DNA from: an uncultured Eggerthellaceae bacterium
GTDB lineage: Bacteria > Actinomycetota > Coriobacteriia > Coriobacteriales > Eggerthellaceae
DNA length: 64,000 nt
Assembly (NCBI GenBank): GCA_937892845.1
Contig: CALBGP010000028.1
Span: 1 to 64,000 of the forward strand
Direction: 5' to 3'
In this document: in pieces, positions 44,964 through 53,927 of the stretch
Position numbering within the stretch: the first letter of the stretch is position 1
How the letters are laid out: each line of letters starts with the position of its first letter
Notes under the pieces: generated by a model
What the model was told of the DNA's origin: nothing
Seen by the model: the letters and a program-made list of their open reading frames with translations, nothing else
The model's database searches: none
Translations under genes and position numbers: made by a program

Positions 44964-45005
44964 GAAGCGCACAGGCGTCGGTTCGTCTGACGCCTGTGCG
45001 GCTTC
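44964..45005 (+). other. Long intergenic hairpin upstream of the carboxyltransferase gene
   Basis: GAAGC plus GCACAGGCGTC pairs with GACGCCTGTGC plus GCTTC, a 16-bp stem with one bulged G and a 9-nt loop. There is no T-run on either strand. It lies between the efp terminator and the start at 45184. Nothing else recognisable is in 45006-45183. Confidence 0.55.
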
Positions 45006-45183
45006 GATTTGCGATTGACGGACTCGCCGCTTTTGTACTTTACCGTGCTGAAGTATGTCACTTACCTGTATTCCAGAATCCTTCGCCGCGACAGCGGGCG
45101 GCATTCCCTATAATCGGTGCTTTGAAAACCGTTGATTTCGCACCGTGCGCCGCATGGGCGAACGGAAGATATCGAGGTGAAGC

Positions 45184-47073
45184 ATGCCAGGTTTGCAAAT
45201 CATGGACACCACCATACGCGATGGCCAGCAGAGCCTGTGGGCCACCCGCATGTCGCTCGGCGACATGCTGCCCATCCTGCGGAAGATGGACAAGGTCGGT
45301 TACTGGGCCATTGAGGCGTGGGGCGGTGCCACGTTCGATACCTGCCTGCGCTTCCTCGATGAGAACCCATGGGAGCGCCTGCGCTCCATCAAGGCCCACA
45401 CCCCCAACACGAAGCTGTCCATGCTCTCGCGCGGACAGAATCTGGTTGGTTACAAGCATTACTCCAAAGACATCGTGAACCACTTCATCCATGCCGCGTA
45501 TCGCAACGGCATCGAGGTGTTCCGCGTGTTCGACGCTCTCAACGACATTCGCAACGTCGTGGACAACGCCGAAGCCATCAAGGAGTGCGGCGGCCATTTC
45601 GAAGGTGCCATCTCCTATACCGTCTCCCCGGTCCATACGCTTGACAGCTTCCTGGAATACGGCCAGAAGCTCAAAGACCTGGGCGCTGATTCCATTGCCA
45701 TCAAGGATATGGCCGGCATGCTCACGCCGTACCGCACCGAGCGCATGGTTCGCGCATTCAATGCGGAGATCGGCCTGCCCGTGCATGTTCACTGCCACTA
45801 CGTCGGCGGCATGGCACCTGCCAATATCTTGAAAGCCGCTGAAGCCGGCGCGGCCATCGCTGATACCGCCAGTGCGCCGCTTGCCTTCGGCAACAGCCAT
45901 CCCGCGGTTGAGATGATTGTGGCAGCGCTTCAGGAAAGCCGCTATAACACCGGACTTGACCTGGGACTTCTTTTCGAAATTGCCGAATACTGGGAGGAAG
46001 TGCGCAAGCGCGGCCACTACAAGCGCGGCGTCTCTTCGCTCACGCACATGCAGGTGTACTCGCACCAGGTTCCCGGCGGCATGATGAGCAATCTGGTCTC
46101 GCAGCTTGAGATCCAGGGCGCTACCGACCGTCTGGATGAGGTCATGCGCGAAATTCCGAAGGTCCGTGCCGAAGTGGGTTATCCGCCGCTTGTCACCCCC
46201 ATGAGCCAGATCGTGGGCACGCAGGCCGTCTTCAACGTCATCACCGGATCGCGCTGGAGCGTCGTGTCCAAGGAGATGAAGGACTATCTGTGCGGCTATT
46301 ACGGCAAGGCTCCCGGCCCCATCGACCCGGAGATCTTCCGCAAGGTGGTCGGCAACGCAGAGGTGCTGCCGCCCGATGTGGCGCCCGGCACCCTGGTCAC
46401 CACCACCTTCGCCGAGCTTGAAGAAGAGATCGGCGATCTTGCCCAGTGCGAGGAGGACGTGCTCATGTACGCCCTGTTCCCCAACGAGGCCCGCACCTAT
46501 CTGACCAAGCACCGTGCATCAGAACGAGTTGAATTCCTGCTGGATCGCGAATCGAGCCAGACGAAAGAGGAGGATTACGTGGACATCAACCAGATCCGTG
46601 AACTGATCAAGGCTGTCGAAGAGTCCGGCGTCGGCGAAATCACCGTCGAAGAAGAGGGAATGCGCGTAAGCCTGCGCATGCCGTCGGCCATGCCTGCGGC
46701 AGTCGCTCCTGTAGCGGCGCCTGCGGCTCCCCAGGCAACCGTCGCCGCCCCCGCACCGGCACCGGCGCCCGCACCCGCAACGGATGCCCCCGCCCGTCCC
46801 TCGACGTGGATTGAGGTTGCCGCCCCCATGGTTGGCACCTTCTATGCCGCGCCTGCTCCCGGAGAGCCTGAGTTCGTCAAGGTAGGAGATGAGGTTTCCG
46901 CAGGTCAGACCCTGTGTATCGTCGAAGCCATGAAGCTCATGAATGAAATCGGCGCACCTCAGATGGGCACCGTGCGCGAGGTGTGCATCGAAGACGGCAT
47001 GCCCGTTGAATTCGGCACTCCTCTGTTCTACATCGAGCCCATGGGCAAGACCGACGTTGGCGAGGGTGAGTAA
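45184..47073 (+). CDS. pycB: Carboxyltransferase-biotin carrier fusion (pyruvate carboxylase B / oxaloacetate decarboxylase alpha type)
   Basis: 629 aa. Residues 1 to about 460 are the pyruvate/oxaloacetate carboxyltransferase barrel: DTTIRDGQQSLWATR, the carbamylated Lys in IAIKDMAG and the metal ligands in HVHCHYVGG. From 460 on it resembles AccB: VDINQIRELIKAVEESGVGE, an Ala/Pro hinge (500-540) and a biotinyl domain with the acceptor Lys584 in EAMKLMNE. The next gene is a biotin carboxylase, so together they form a two-subunit pyruvate carboxylase making oxaloacetate. No sodium-pump OadB/OadG is seen, making a decarboxylase less likely. Confidence 0.87.
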   Translation: MPGLQIMDTTIRDGQQSLWATRMSLGDMLPILRKMDKVGYWAIEAWGGATFDTCLRFLDENPWERLRSIKAHTPNTKLSMLSRGQNLVGYKHYSKDIVNHFIHAAYRNGIEVFRVFDALNDIRNVVDNAEAIKECGGHFEGAISYTVSPVHTLDSFLEYGQKLKDLGADSIAIKDMAGMLTPYRTERMVRAFNAEIGLPVHVHCHYVGGMAPANILKAAEAGAAIADTASAPLAFGNSHPAVEMIVAALQESRYNTGLDLGLLFEIAEYWEEVRKRGHYKRGVSSLTHMQVYSHQVPGGMMSNLVSQLEIQGATDRLDEVMREIPKVRAEVGYPPLVTPMSQIVGTQAVFNVITGSRWSVVSKEMKDYLCGYYGKAPGPIDPEIFRKVVGNAEVLPPDVAPGTLVTTTFAELEEEIGDLAQCEEDVLMYALFPNEARTYLTKHRASERVEFLLDRESSQTKEEDYVDINQIRELIKAVEESGVGEITVEEEGMRVSLRMPSAMPAAVAPVAAPAAPQATVAAPAPAPAPAPATDAPARPSTWIEVAAPMVGTFYAAPAPGEPEFVKVGDEVSAGQTLCIVEAMKLMNEIGAPQMGTVREVCIEDGMPVEFGTPLFYIEPMGKTDVGEGE

Positions 47074-47074
47074 C

Positions 47075-48424
47075 GTGTTCTCGAAGATCCTCATCGCGAA
47101 TCGCGGCGAAGTTGCCCTGCGCATCATGCGCGCCGCCCGCGAACTGGGCGTCAAGACCGTAGCCGTCTACTCGACCGCTGACAAGGATACCTATCCTGTC
47201 GCCTATGCCGATGAAGCGGTATGCATAGGCCCTGCTCCTGCCGGCAAGTCGTATCTCAACGTGTCCAACATCATCGCCGCGGCCGTCACTACGGGCTGCG
47301 AGGCCATCCATCCCGGTTACGGCTTCCTGGCCGAGAACGCGGATTTCGCCCGCCAGTGCGAAGAGAACGGGCTCGTCTTCATAGGCCCCTCGCCCGAATG
47401 CATCGAGCGCATGGGCAACAAGGCCGCGGCGCGCGAGACCATGATGCTGTGCGGCGTGCCTACGGTGCCCGGCAGCGATGGTGTCGTGGAGACGGTTGAG
47501 GATGCGCGCGCGTTCGCAAGCCGCGTCGGCTATCCCGTTTTGATCAAGGCTTCTGCCGGCGGTGGCGGAAAGGGCATGCGAGAGGTCCATCATCCGTCCG
47601 ACCTGGAGACGGCTTTCATGGCGGCCAAGGCTGAAGCCGCAGCGGCTTTCGGCAACGATGATGTGTATCTGGAGAAGCTCGTTTTGCGCCCCCGCCATGT
47701 GGAGGTGCAGGTTCTGGCCGATAACTTCGGGAACAGCATGCATCTGTGCGAGCGCGATTGCTCCATCCAGCGCCGTCATCAGAAGCTGCTCGAAGAGGCG
47801 CCGTCGCCTGCGTTGGACAGCCATTTGCGCCGTGCAATGGGCGTTGCCGCCCTCAAGGCCGTGCGCGCTGTCGATTACCGCAATGCCGGCACCATCGAAT
47901 TCCTTCTGGACGAATCGGGCAAGTTCTACTTCATGGAGATGAACACGCGCGTTCAGGTCGAGCATCCCGTCACCGAGCAGATCACCGGCGTGGACATCAT
48001 CAAAGAGCAGCTCCGCATTGCTTCCGGTGAGCCTTTGAGCTGCGCTGACCGCGCTCCCATCCAGCCCTTCGGCCACGCTATCGAATTCCGCATCAACGCC
48101 GAAGACCCCGATAACGGATTCCGTCCGTGCCCCGGCACCGTGACGTGTTTCGATATCCCGCAGGGACCGGGCGTGCGCGTTGAGACGTTCATCCGCCCTG
48201 GCTCGGTCATCAGCCCTTACTATGATTCTATGGTGGCCAAGCTCATCGTGTGGGGCTGCGATCGTGAAGAGGCGCTGCAGCGTGCCCGCCGCGCACTCGA
48301 CGAGTTCGTCATCGAGGGCATTGCGACCACCATTTCCTTCCATAAGAAGGTGCTCGATTCGGAGATCTTCGTGAAGGGAGAGGCGCGCACTGACTTCATC
48401 GAAGTGGCGTTCCCTGAAGATTAG
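47075..48424 (+). CDS. accC: Biotin carboxylase subunit
   Basis: 449 aa. ATP-grasp enzyme carboxylating biotin on the partner's carrier domain. ANRGEVALRI at the N-terminus, the glycine loop KASAGGGGKGM and the catalytic EMNTRVQVEHPVTE are intact. It starts at GTG 47075, one base after the preceding stop, so it is co-translated with the carboxyltransferase-BCCP subunit. It could also serve acetyl-CoA carboxylase. Confidence 0.93.
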   Translation: MFSKILIANRGEVALRIMRAARELGVKTVAVYSTADKDTYPVAYADEAVCIGPAPAGKSYLNVSNIIAAAVTTGCEAIHPGYGFLAENADFARQCEENGLVFIGPSPECIERMGNKAAARETMMLCGVPTVPGSDGVVETVEDARAFASRVGYPVLIKASAGGGGKGMREVHHPSDLETAFMAAKAEAAAAFGNDDVYLEKLVLRPRHVEVQVLADNFGNSMHLCERDCSIQRRHQKLLEEAPSPALDSHLRRAMGVAALKAVRAVDYRNAGTIEFLLDESGKFYFMEMNTRVQVEHPVTEQITGVDIIKEQLRIASGEPLSCADRAPIQPFGHAIEFRINAEDPDNGFRPCPGTVTCFDIPQGPGVRVETFIRPGSVISPYYDSMVAKLIVWGCDREEALQRARRALDEFVIEGIATTISFHKKVLDSEIFVKGEARTDFIEVAFPED

Positions 48425-48478
48425 AGTACAATATTGCAGTTGCATGAAAGGCAAGCCGAAGCTGCCGAAAGGATAGAC

Positions 48479-48829
48479 ATGAGTGAAGAGCTGTATGTAG
48501 ATGGTCTGGGCCTGGCTCCCGGTGTCATGGAAACCATCGTCGCCATTGCCGCGAAGGAAGTCGATGGCGTGGCCATGGTCGGATCGTCGACGTTTTCCGG
48601 ACTGCGCAACCTGATCACCGCGAAGCCCGCCTCTGACGGCATCGATGTGAGCATGAACGAGTCCCAGGGTATCGATATCGCCGTGCATATCGATGTGAAT
48701 TACGGTCAGCCCATCCCCCAGGTTGCCGATGCTGTTCGCGTGGCCGTCGCCGATGCGGTTGCCACCCAGGTCGGTTTCACCGTTTCTTCCGTGGATGTCT
48801 ACGTTGACGGCATCCGTTTCGCAGAATAG
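48479..48829 (+). CDS. Asp23/Gls24 family envelope stress protein
   Basis: 116 aa with the Asp23 pattern: VMETIVAIAAKEVDGV at the N-terminus and VNYGQPIPQVADAVRVAVADAV in the middle. In Gram-positives these proteins associate with the membrane and alkaline/envelope stress; in this gene order (before nusB) it is a common small housekeeping gene. ATG 48479 follows GAAAGGA. Confidence 0.88.
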   Translation: MSEELYVDGLGLAPGVMETIVAIAAKEVDGVAMVGSSTFSGLRNLITAKPASDGIDVSMNESQGIDIAVHIDVNYGQPIPQVADAVRVAVADAVATQVGFTVSSVDVYVDGIRFAE

Positions 48830-48837
48830 CAGGTCAT

Positions 48838-49257
48838 ATGGCAGTCAAACAGCACGAACGTACCATCGCGCGCCGTTGCGCGCTCCAGGCTCTCTATCAG
48901 AGCGAAATCATGGGATGCGCCGTTGAGGATATCCTCAACGGCACTGTGTCCGTTCCTGTGGAGCTTGAGCTCGACGATTACGCGCGTCGCCTTGTGGAGG
49001 GCGTGGGCGCTGGCAAGGCATCCATCGATGCCGCCATCAAGGAGGCGTCTGAGAACTGGGCGCTTGACCGTATGCCCGTTGTAGACCGTTCGCTTCTGCG
49101 TCTGGCGGTCTTCGAGATGCTCAACGTGGAGGACGTCCCGGTTTCCGTCAGCATCAACGAGGCAGTGGAGCTTGCCAAGGAATTCGGCGGCGAAGATGAA
49201 TCCCACCGTTTCGTCAACGGCATCTTGGGCCGTATCGCCAAAGGCATTGAGGAATAA
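48838..49257 (+). CDS. nusB: Transcription antitermination factor NusB
   Basis: 139 aa all-helical RNA-binding factor that, with NusE (S10), promotes antitermination in rRNA operons. RRCALQALYQSE and VSVSINEAVELAKEFGGEDESHRFVNGILG are diagnostic regions. 8 nt after the Asp23-like gene. Confidence 0.94.
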   Translation: MAVKQHERTIARRCALQALYQSEIMGCAVEDILNGTVSVPVELELDDYARRLVEGVGAGKASIDAAIKEASENWALDRMPVVDRSLLRLAVFEMLNVEDVPVSVSINEAVELAKEFGGEDESHRFVNGILGRIAKGIEE

Positions 49258-49262
49258 CCCGT

Positions 49263-49487
49263 ATGGCTTCTCTTGCGGATCCCAACACCGAGCAGACATT
49301 CGCCGGCATTCGCGACAGGCTCGAAGAGATTGCAACGTCGGTTCGTGCCGACGATTTGTCCCTTGATGCCGCCCTCGATCTGTATGACGAGGCAGTGAAG
49401 CTGGGCATGAAGGCAACCGAGATGCTCGAATGCATCGATGCTGAGGAACAGGATGGAGGTAGCGAGGCAGACGGCGCCTCCCGCTGA
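49263..49487 (+). CDS. xseB: Exodeoxyribonuclease VII small subunit
   Basis: 74 aa. FAGIRDRLEEIATSVRADDLSLDAALDLYDEAVKLG is the family's helical hairpin. The large subunit xseA, usually adjacent, is not in the window. Confidence 0.85.
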   Translation: MASLADPNTEQTFAGIRDRLEEIATSVRADDLSLDAALDLYDEAVKLGMKATEMLECIDAEEQDGGSEADGASR

Positions 49488-49527
49488 TGCCTTCGGCGGT
49501 TGAGGTCCTCTGTTTTCGCGTGTGCCT

Positions 49528-51462
49528 ATGGAGCGTCGCATTCTCGATATGGTCGAATCCCCTGCGGATTTGAAGTTGCTCACTGACGATGAGCTGTCCA
49601 TCCTTGCGGCTGAGATCCGCGAAGAGATCATCACAACGTGCTCTGCCAATGGCGGGCATGTTGCGCCCAGCTTGGGTGTGGTCGAATTGATCTTGGCCTG
49701 CCATAGCCTGATGGATTGCCCCAAGGACAAGCTGTTGTTCGATGTGGGCCACCAGGCGTATGCCCATAAACTGGTCACAGGGCGTCGGGAACAGTTCGGC
49801 ACGCTTCGCACATATGGCGGCATGTCGGGCTTCCCCAAACCTTCAGAAAGCCCCTATGACGTCCATCCTTCCGGTCATGCGTCGGATTCTTTGTCCGTTG
49901 CGCTTGGCTTGGCTCTTGCGCGCGATATGCGCGGCAGCGATGAGAAGATAGTCTCCATCATCGGCGATGCTGCACTTTCCGGCGGAATGGCGTTTGAGGC
50001 TCTCAACCATATCGGCCAGGCGCAAACGCCCATGGTCATCATTCTCAACGACAACGAGATGTCCATCTCCAGAAATGTCGGTGCGCTGGCTCAGTATCTG
50101 GGGCATAAGCGCGCATCGCGCCAATACACGCAAACACGCGATGCGGTTCAGGATATCCTCGAGTCCAGCGGAGCCGTAGGCCGAGGCCTGGTTGATTTCG
50201 GCCGCAACGTGAAGGAATCCATCAAGCAGATGGTCATTCCCGACGAGATGATCTTCGAGCATTTGGGCATTCTTTGCACCGCTCCCATTCCCGGGCACGA
50301 TATCCGCGCCCTCAAGCGCACTTTGTCTGTGGTGCTTGAGAGCGAAGTTCCCGTGCTCATGCACGTGGTCACCACCAAAGGCGCAGGTTACGGTCCTGCC
50401 GTTGAGCATCCGGATGTCTTCCATGGCATCGGGCCCTTCGACATCGAGACCGGCAAGGTGAAGGCTTCTTCGTCTGGGAAGCCCAAGTACACCTCTGTAT
50501 TCGGCAAGGCACTGATTGCGGAAGCGGAGAAGAATCAGGATATCGTGGCCATCACAGCTGCCATGAAGGACGGAACCGGGCTGGCGGGCTTCGCAGAGCG
50601 GTTCCCGAAACGTTTCGTGGATACGGGCATCACCGAGGAACATGCATGCGCGTTGGCGAGCGGTCTTGCTCTGGGTGGCAAGCGTCCGGTGCTGGCGGTC
50701 TATTCCACGTTCATGCAGCGTGCATTCGACCAGATGGTGATCAACAATGCGCTTCCTGATCTGGATGTGGTGTTCTGCCTCGACCGCGCCGGCCTTGTGG
50801 GTGATGATGGCCCGACGCATCACGGCGTCTTCGATATTGCGTATACGCGCATTGTCCCCAACATGACGGCTATGGCTCCTTCCGATGAGGCGGAGCTGGT
50901 TGATATGCTGCATACCGCCTTGACGCTGCATGGCCCTGTCTCCATCCGCTATCCGCGTGGCGAAGGGCGTGGCGTGCCTTTGCCTGAAGAGCCCCGCGTG
51001 CTTGAAGTGGGTAAGAGCCGCACCGTGCGTGAGGGCGACGATGTGGCCATCCTCGCGTTCGGGCGCATGGTCCAGGAGGCCGAAGGTGCCGCGGAAATCC
51101 TGGCTGAAGAGGGGATTTCCGTTCGCGTGGTGGACATGCGCTGGATCAAGCCGTTCGACCGCGATGCCGTCCGTCGCGCCGCGGTGGAGTGCAAGCTCGT
51201 CGCAACGGCGGAAGAGGGCGTTATCGAAGGCGGCATCGGCGAGGGGATCCTCGAGGCTCTCGCGGAGAACCCGCCCGCCTGCGTGGCTCCGCTGCTCACC
51301 TTCGGCATCCCCGATGCATTCGTCTCGCAAGGCAAGGTCTCGCTGCTCCATGAGGAGCTGGGCATAGATGCCAAGGGCATGGCGCGTCGGATTTCCGAGC
51401 GTTTTCGCGCCCTTTCGGATACCCGGTGCTCTGAGGCGCCCGCGGATGGGGGCGTTCAGTAG
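49528..51462 (+). CDS. dxs: 1-deoxy-D-xylulose-5-phosphate synthase
   Basis: 644 aa thiamine-diphosphate enzyme opening the MEP isoprenoid pathway. GGHVAPSLGVVEL, DVGHQAYAHKL, the ThDP motif GDAALSGGMAFEALN and the transketolase-type DRAGLVGDDGPTHHG are all present. ATG 49528 is taken; a GTG two codons upstream is possible. Confidence 0.95.
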   Translation: MERRILDMVESPADLKLLTDDELSILAAEIREEIITTCSANGGHVAPSLGVVELILACHSLMDCPKDKLLFDVGHQAYAHKLVTGRREQFGTLRTYGGMSGFPKPSESPYDVHPSGHASDSLSVALGLALARDMRGSDEKIVSIIGDAALSGGMAFEALNHIGQAQTPMVIILNDNEMSISRNVGALAQYLGHKRASRQYTQTRDAVQDILESSGAVGRGLVDFGRNVKESIKQMVIPDEMIFEHLGILCTAPIPGHDIRALKRTLSVVLESEVPVLMHVVTTKGAGYGPAVEHPDVFHGIGPFDIETGKVKASSSGKPKYTSVFGKALIAEAEKNQDIVAITAAMKDGTGLAGFAERFPKRFVDTGITEEHACALASGLALGGKRPVLAVYSTFMQRAFDQMVINNALPDLDVVFCLDRAGLVGDDGPTHHGVFDIAYTRIVPNMTAMAPSDEAELVDMLHTALTLHGPVSIRYPRGEGRGVPLPEEPRVLEVGKSRTVREGDDVAILAFGRMVQEAEGAAEILAEEGISVRVVDMRWIKPFDRDAVRRAAVECKLVATAEEGVIEGGIGEGILEALAENPPACVAPLLTFGIPDAFVSQGKVSLLHEELGIDAKGMARRISERFRALSDTRCSEAPADGGVQ

Positions 51463-51467
51463 CGATC

Positions 51468-52208
51468 ATGGCGCGAATCAAGAAAGTCCGATTGGACGAT
51501 CTGCTTGTTGACCAGGGATATTTTCCGGATAGGGACCGCGTTTTGCGCGCGGTCATGGCTCGCGAGGTCCGCGTGGATGACGTGTATGTCTCCAGTGCCG
51601 CCCTCAAGGTTTCCCCCGATGCCGATATCTTCGTCAAGGGCGCGAAGCGCTTCGTTTCCCGGGGTGGACGCAAGCTGCAAGGCGCGCTCGATGCTTTCGG
51701 GCAGGATGTGGCCGGTCTGCGCTGCATCGACATAGGCAGCTCGACGGGCGGGTTCACGGACTGCCTGCTCCAAGCCGGCGCCGCCAGCGTTGCGTGCGTC
51801 GATGTCAACTACGGGCAGCTTGCCTGGTCGTTGAGGCAGGATGGCCGTGTGTCCGTTTTTGAGCGCACCAACATCAAAACGGCCGATCCGCAGGCGCTCG
51901 GAGCGCCGTTCGATGTTCTGGTGGCGGATCTGTCCTTCATTGGGCTGGCCGGTTTGGCCGGTACCTTCGCCTCCCTGAGCGCAGCAGGCAGCGTTTTGAT
52001 CGCGCTCATCAAGCCCCAGTTCGAAAGCGCCCACGAAGAGACCGACCGCGGCGTCGTGCGCGATCCTGCGGTGCGCGCCCGCGTCATCGAAGAGGTGTCA
52101 AGCGCTTTGGATTCTGCGGGATTCCACGTCGAAGGCGTGGTGGAAAGCCCCATCAAGGGGCCTGAAGGCAATGTCGAATATCTGGTGAAAGCCACGTTCG
52201 AAGGTTAG
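51468..52208 (+). CDS. tlyA: TlyA-family rRNA (cytidine-2'-O)-methyltransferase
   Basis: 246 aa. N-terminal S4 RNA-binding domain (RLDDLLVDQGYFPDRDRVLRAV) plus an FtsJ-like SAM methyltransferase domain (DIGSSTGGFTDCLLQ; ADLSFIGL). TlyA methylates 16S and 23S rRNA and affects capreomycin sensitivity. 5 nt after dxs. Confidence 0.92.
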   Translation: MARIKKVRLDDLLVDQGYFPDRDRVLRAVMAREVRVDDVYVSSAALKVSPDADIFVKGAKRFVSRGGRKLQGALDAFGQDVAGLRCIDIGSSTGGFTDCLLQAGAASVACVDVNYGQLAWSLRQDGRVSVFERTNIKTADPQALGAPFDVLVADLSFIGLAGLAGTFASLSAAGSVLIALIKPQFESAHEETDRGVVRDPAVRARVIEEVSSALDSAGFHVEGVVESPIKGPEGNVEYLVKATFEG

Positions 52209-52252
52209 GTAGCAGCGCCGCCGCGGGGCGTGCGCAAGGAGAGGGGTCGTCC

Positions 52253-52639
52253 ATGGATCTTATCATGTTCATTGTGTCGCTGGTCATGCTCGTGTTCTTC
52301 CTGGTCTGCGGGGTTCAATTCCGTCGCGGCAAATGGATCGGCCTGTTTTTCAAGCAGACTGTCAAAGTGAAGAAACATCCTTCCAAGAAAAAAGGCGATC
52401 CCCGTAAAGAGGAACGTGCCCGCAAGCGCGAGGAGCAGCGTCGTCTGGCCGTTGGCGCGAAGCTTTCCAATGTTGTGCTGTTCGCTGCGTTCGCGACGTT
52501 TCTGCAGCTTCTGAGCTTCGTCTTCATGAAGATGCAGTTCGAACCCTGGGGTGCCCTTCTGTTCGGTGTGACCTTCATCTGCTACATCGGCGTGTTCGTT
52601 CTGTTGGTAACCACCATGCGCAAAGTCAGCAAGATGTAA
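52253..52639 (+). CDS. Small membrane protein, function unknown
   Basis: 128 aa. An N-terminal transmembrane helix (about 3-22), a strongly basic cytoplasmic stretch (34-65, many Lys/Arg/Glu) and two C-terminal helices (about 74-92 and 98-120). I do not recognise a family. It follows tlyA in the same direction and may be the end of that operon, before the terminator at 52750. Confidence 0.65.
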   Translation: MDLIMFIVSLVMLVFFLVCGVQFRRGKWIGLFFKQTVKVKKHPSKKKGDPRKEERARKREEQRRLAVGAKLSNVVLFAAFATFLQLLSFVFMKMQFEPWGALLFGVTFICYIGVFVLLVTTMRKVSKM

Positions 52640-52684
52640 AAGCCCCGCATTCTTGAGCAAACGGCTCCTTCGCTTCATTTTCGT

Positions 52685-52713
52685 TCGCAATCGCACGCTA
52701 ATGGGGTAAAGTG
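52685..52713 (+). promoter_or_regulatory. Candidate promoter upstream of the terminator at 52750
   Basis: TTCGCA (52685-52690) and TAAAGT (52708-52713) are spaced by 17 nt; each matches consensus at four positions. If real, it would produce a short leader running into the terminator ahead of the DUF917 gene. Confidence 0.35.
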
Positions 52714-52749
52714 TGCGAATGGTTGTGTATCCATCGCTTGCGCTGATTG

Positions 52750-52776
52750 CCGGCTGGGTCACCGGCCGGTTTTTTT
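52750..52776 (+). terminator. Strong Rho-independent terminator
   Basis: CCGGCTGG (52750-52757) pairs with CCGGCCGG (52762-52769) around GTCA, followed by seven T. It ends the asp23-nusB-dxs-tlyA group, or attenuates the following gene if the promoter at 52685 is used. Confidence 0.9.
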
Positions 52777-52825
52777 AGGATGCGCAGCGAGGCCATCTGT
52801 GATTGTCTATCTAAGGGGGCGTGAC

Positions 52826-53917
52826 GTGCGCACGATCGGAAAACAGGAAATCGAAGATATGGCAGTCGGAGCGGCTGTGCTCGCTTCCGGCGGCGGCGGG
52901 GACCCGTATGTGGGCAAGCTCATGGCCCTGCAGGCTGTCGATGAGTACGGGCCGTTCCAGATGATGACCCTTGACGAACTTCCCGATGATGCATGGGTAT
53001 GCGCATCCCATATGCTCGGTGCGCCGACCGTGTTGGTCGAAAAGGTTCCCAGCGGCATGGAGGGCGTCGGTGCCGTCGATGCCCTGGAGGCGCGTCATGG
53101 GCGCAAATTCGACGCCATCATGCCTCTTGAGGCGGGCGGACTCAACTCCCTGCTGCCGTTCCAGGTGGCGGCTGCCAAAGGTGTGCCCCTGGTGGATGCA
53201 GACGGCATGGGCCGTGCGTTTCCCGAACTCCAGCATGTGACGTGGAATCTTTTCGACATCCCCGCATGTCCTGCGGTGCTCTGCGACGAAAAGGGCAATG
53301 CCGTGACCGTCGACGCCATGGACAACGCATGGGCTGAGCGTCTGGCGCGCAACGCGTGCATCACCACGGGCGGAAGCGTCTTCATGGCCGACTACGCCAT
53401 GACCGGCGCCGATGCCAAGCGTGCGAGCATCCCGGGTACGTCCACGTACTGCGAGGTCGTGGGCCGCACCATCCGCGAGGCCCAGGAGCGAAACGAAGAT
53501 CCCGTTCCGGTCATCCTGGAGTTTCTGGGCGGCTACGAGCTGTTCCGCGGAAAACTCGATGACGTGTCCCGCCGCACCGTCGGCGGTTTCGCCCGCGGAT
53601 ATGCGCACTTCGAAGGTATCGACGACTATCATGGCCGCGAATGCGAGCTGCAGTTCCAAAACGAGCATCTGATCGCGCGCTCCGGAGATGAGATTCTGTG
53701 CACCGCTCCCGACCTCATTGCCGTGCTCGACATCGAAACGGCTCTTCCCATCACCACTGAGGGAATGAAATACGGTGCCCGCGGCGTGGTCATCGGCATT
53801 CCGTGCTCGCCGCATTGGCGCACTCCGCGCGGCCTGGAGATCGCCGGCCCGCGTTACTTCGGATACGATACCGACTTCGTGCCCATCGAAGAGCGCGTCA
53901 AGTCGATTGCGAAATAA
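52826..53917 (+). CDS. DUF917 (S-methyl-thiohydantoin desulfurase-like) protein, copy 1
   Basis: 363 aa. Family hallmarks: EDMAVGAAVLASGGGGDPY at the N-terminus, VDADGMGRAFPELQ in the middle and CTAPDLIAVLD near the C-terminus. The family was long called DUF917 and, as I recall, is now named after an S-methyl-thiohydantoin desulfurase; it typically sits next to hydantoinase/oxoprolinase genes, as here. Probable role: metabolism of a hydantoin-, thiohydantoin- or cyclic-amide-like compound; the substrate is unknown. GTG 52826 is chosen because AAGGGGG precedes it and the resulting N-terminus aligns with copy 2. Confidence 0.82.
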   Translation: MRTIGKQEIEDMAVGAAVLASGGGGDPYVGKLMALQAVDEYGPFQMMTLDELPDDAWVCASHMLGAPTVLVEKVPSGMEGVGAVDALEARHGRKFDAIMPLEAGGLNSLLPFQVAAAKGVPLVDADGMGRAFPELQHVTWNLFDIPACPAVLCDEKGNAVTVDAMDNAWAERLARNACITTGGSVFMADYAMTGADAKRASIPGTSTYCEVVGRTIREAQERNEDPVPVILEFLGGYELFRGKLDDVSRRTVGGFARGYAHFEGIDDYHGRECELQFQNEHLIARSGDEILCTAPDLIAVLDIETALPITTEGMKYGARGVVIGIPCSPHWRTPRGLEIAGPRYFGYDTDFVPIEERVKSIAK

Positions 53918-53927
53918 GGAGACTGAC

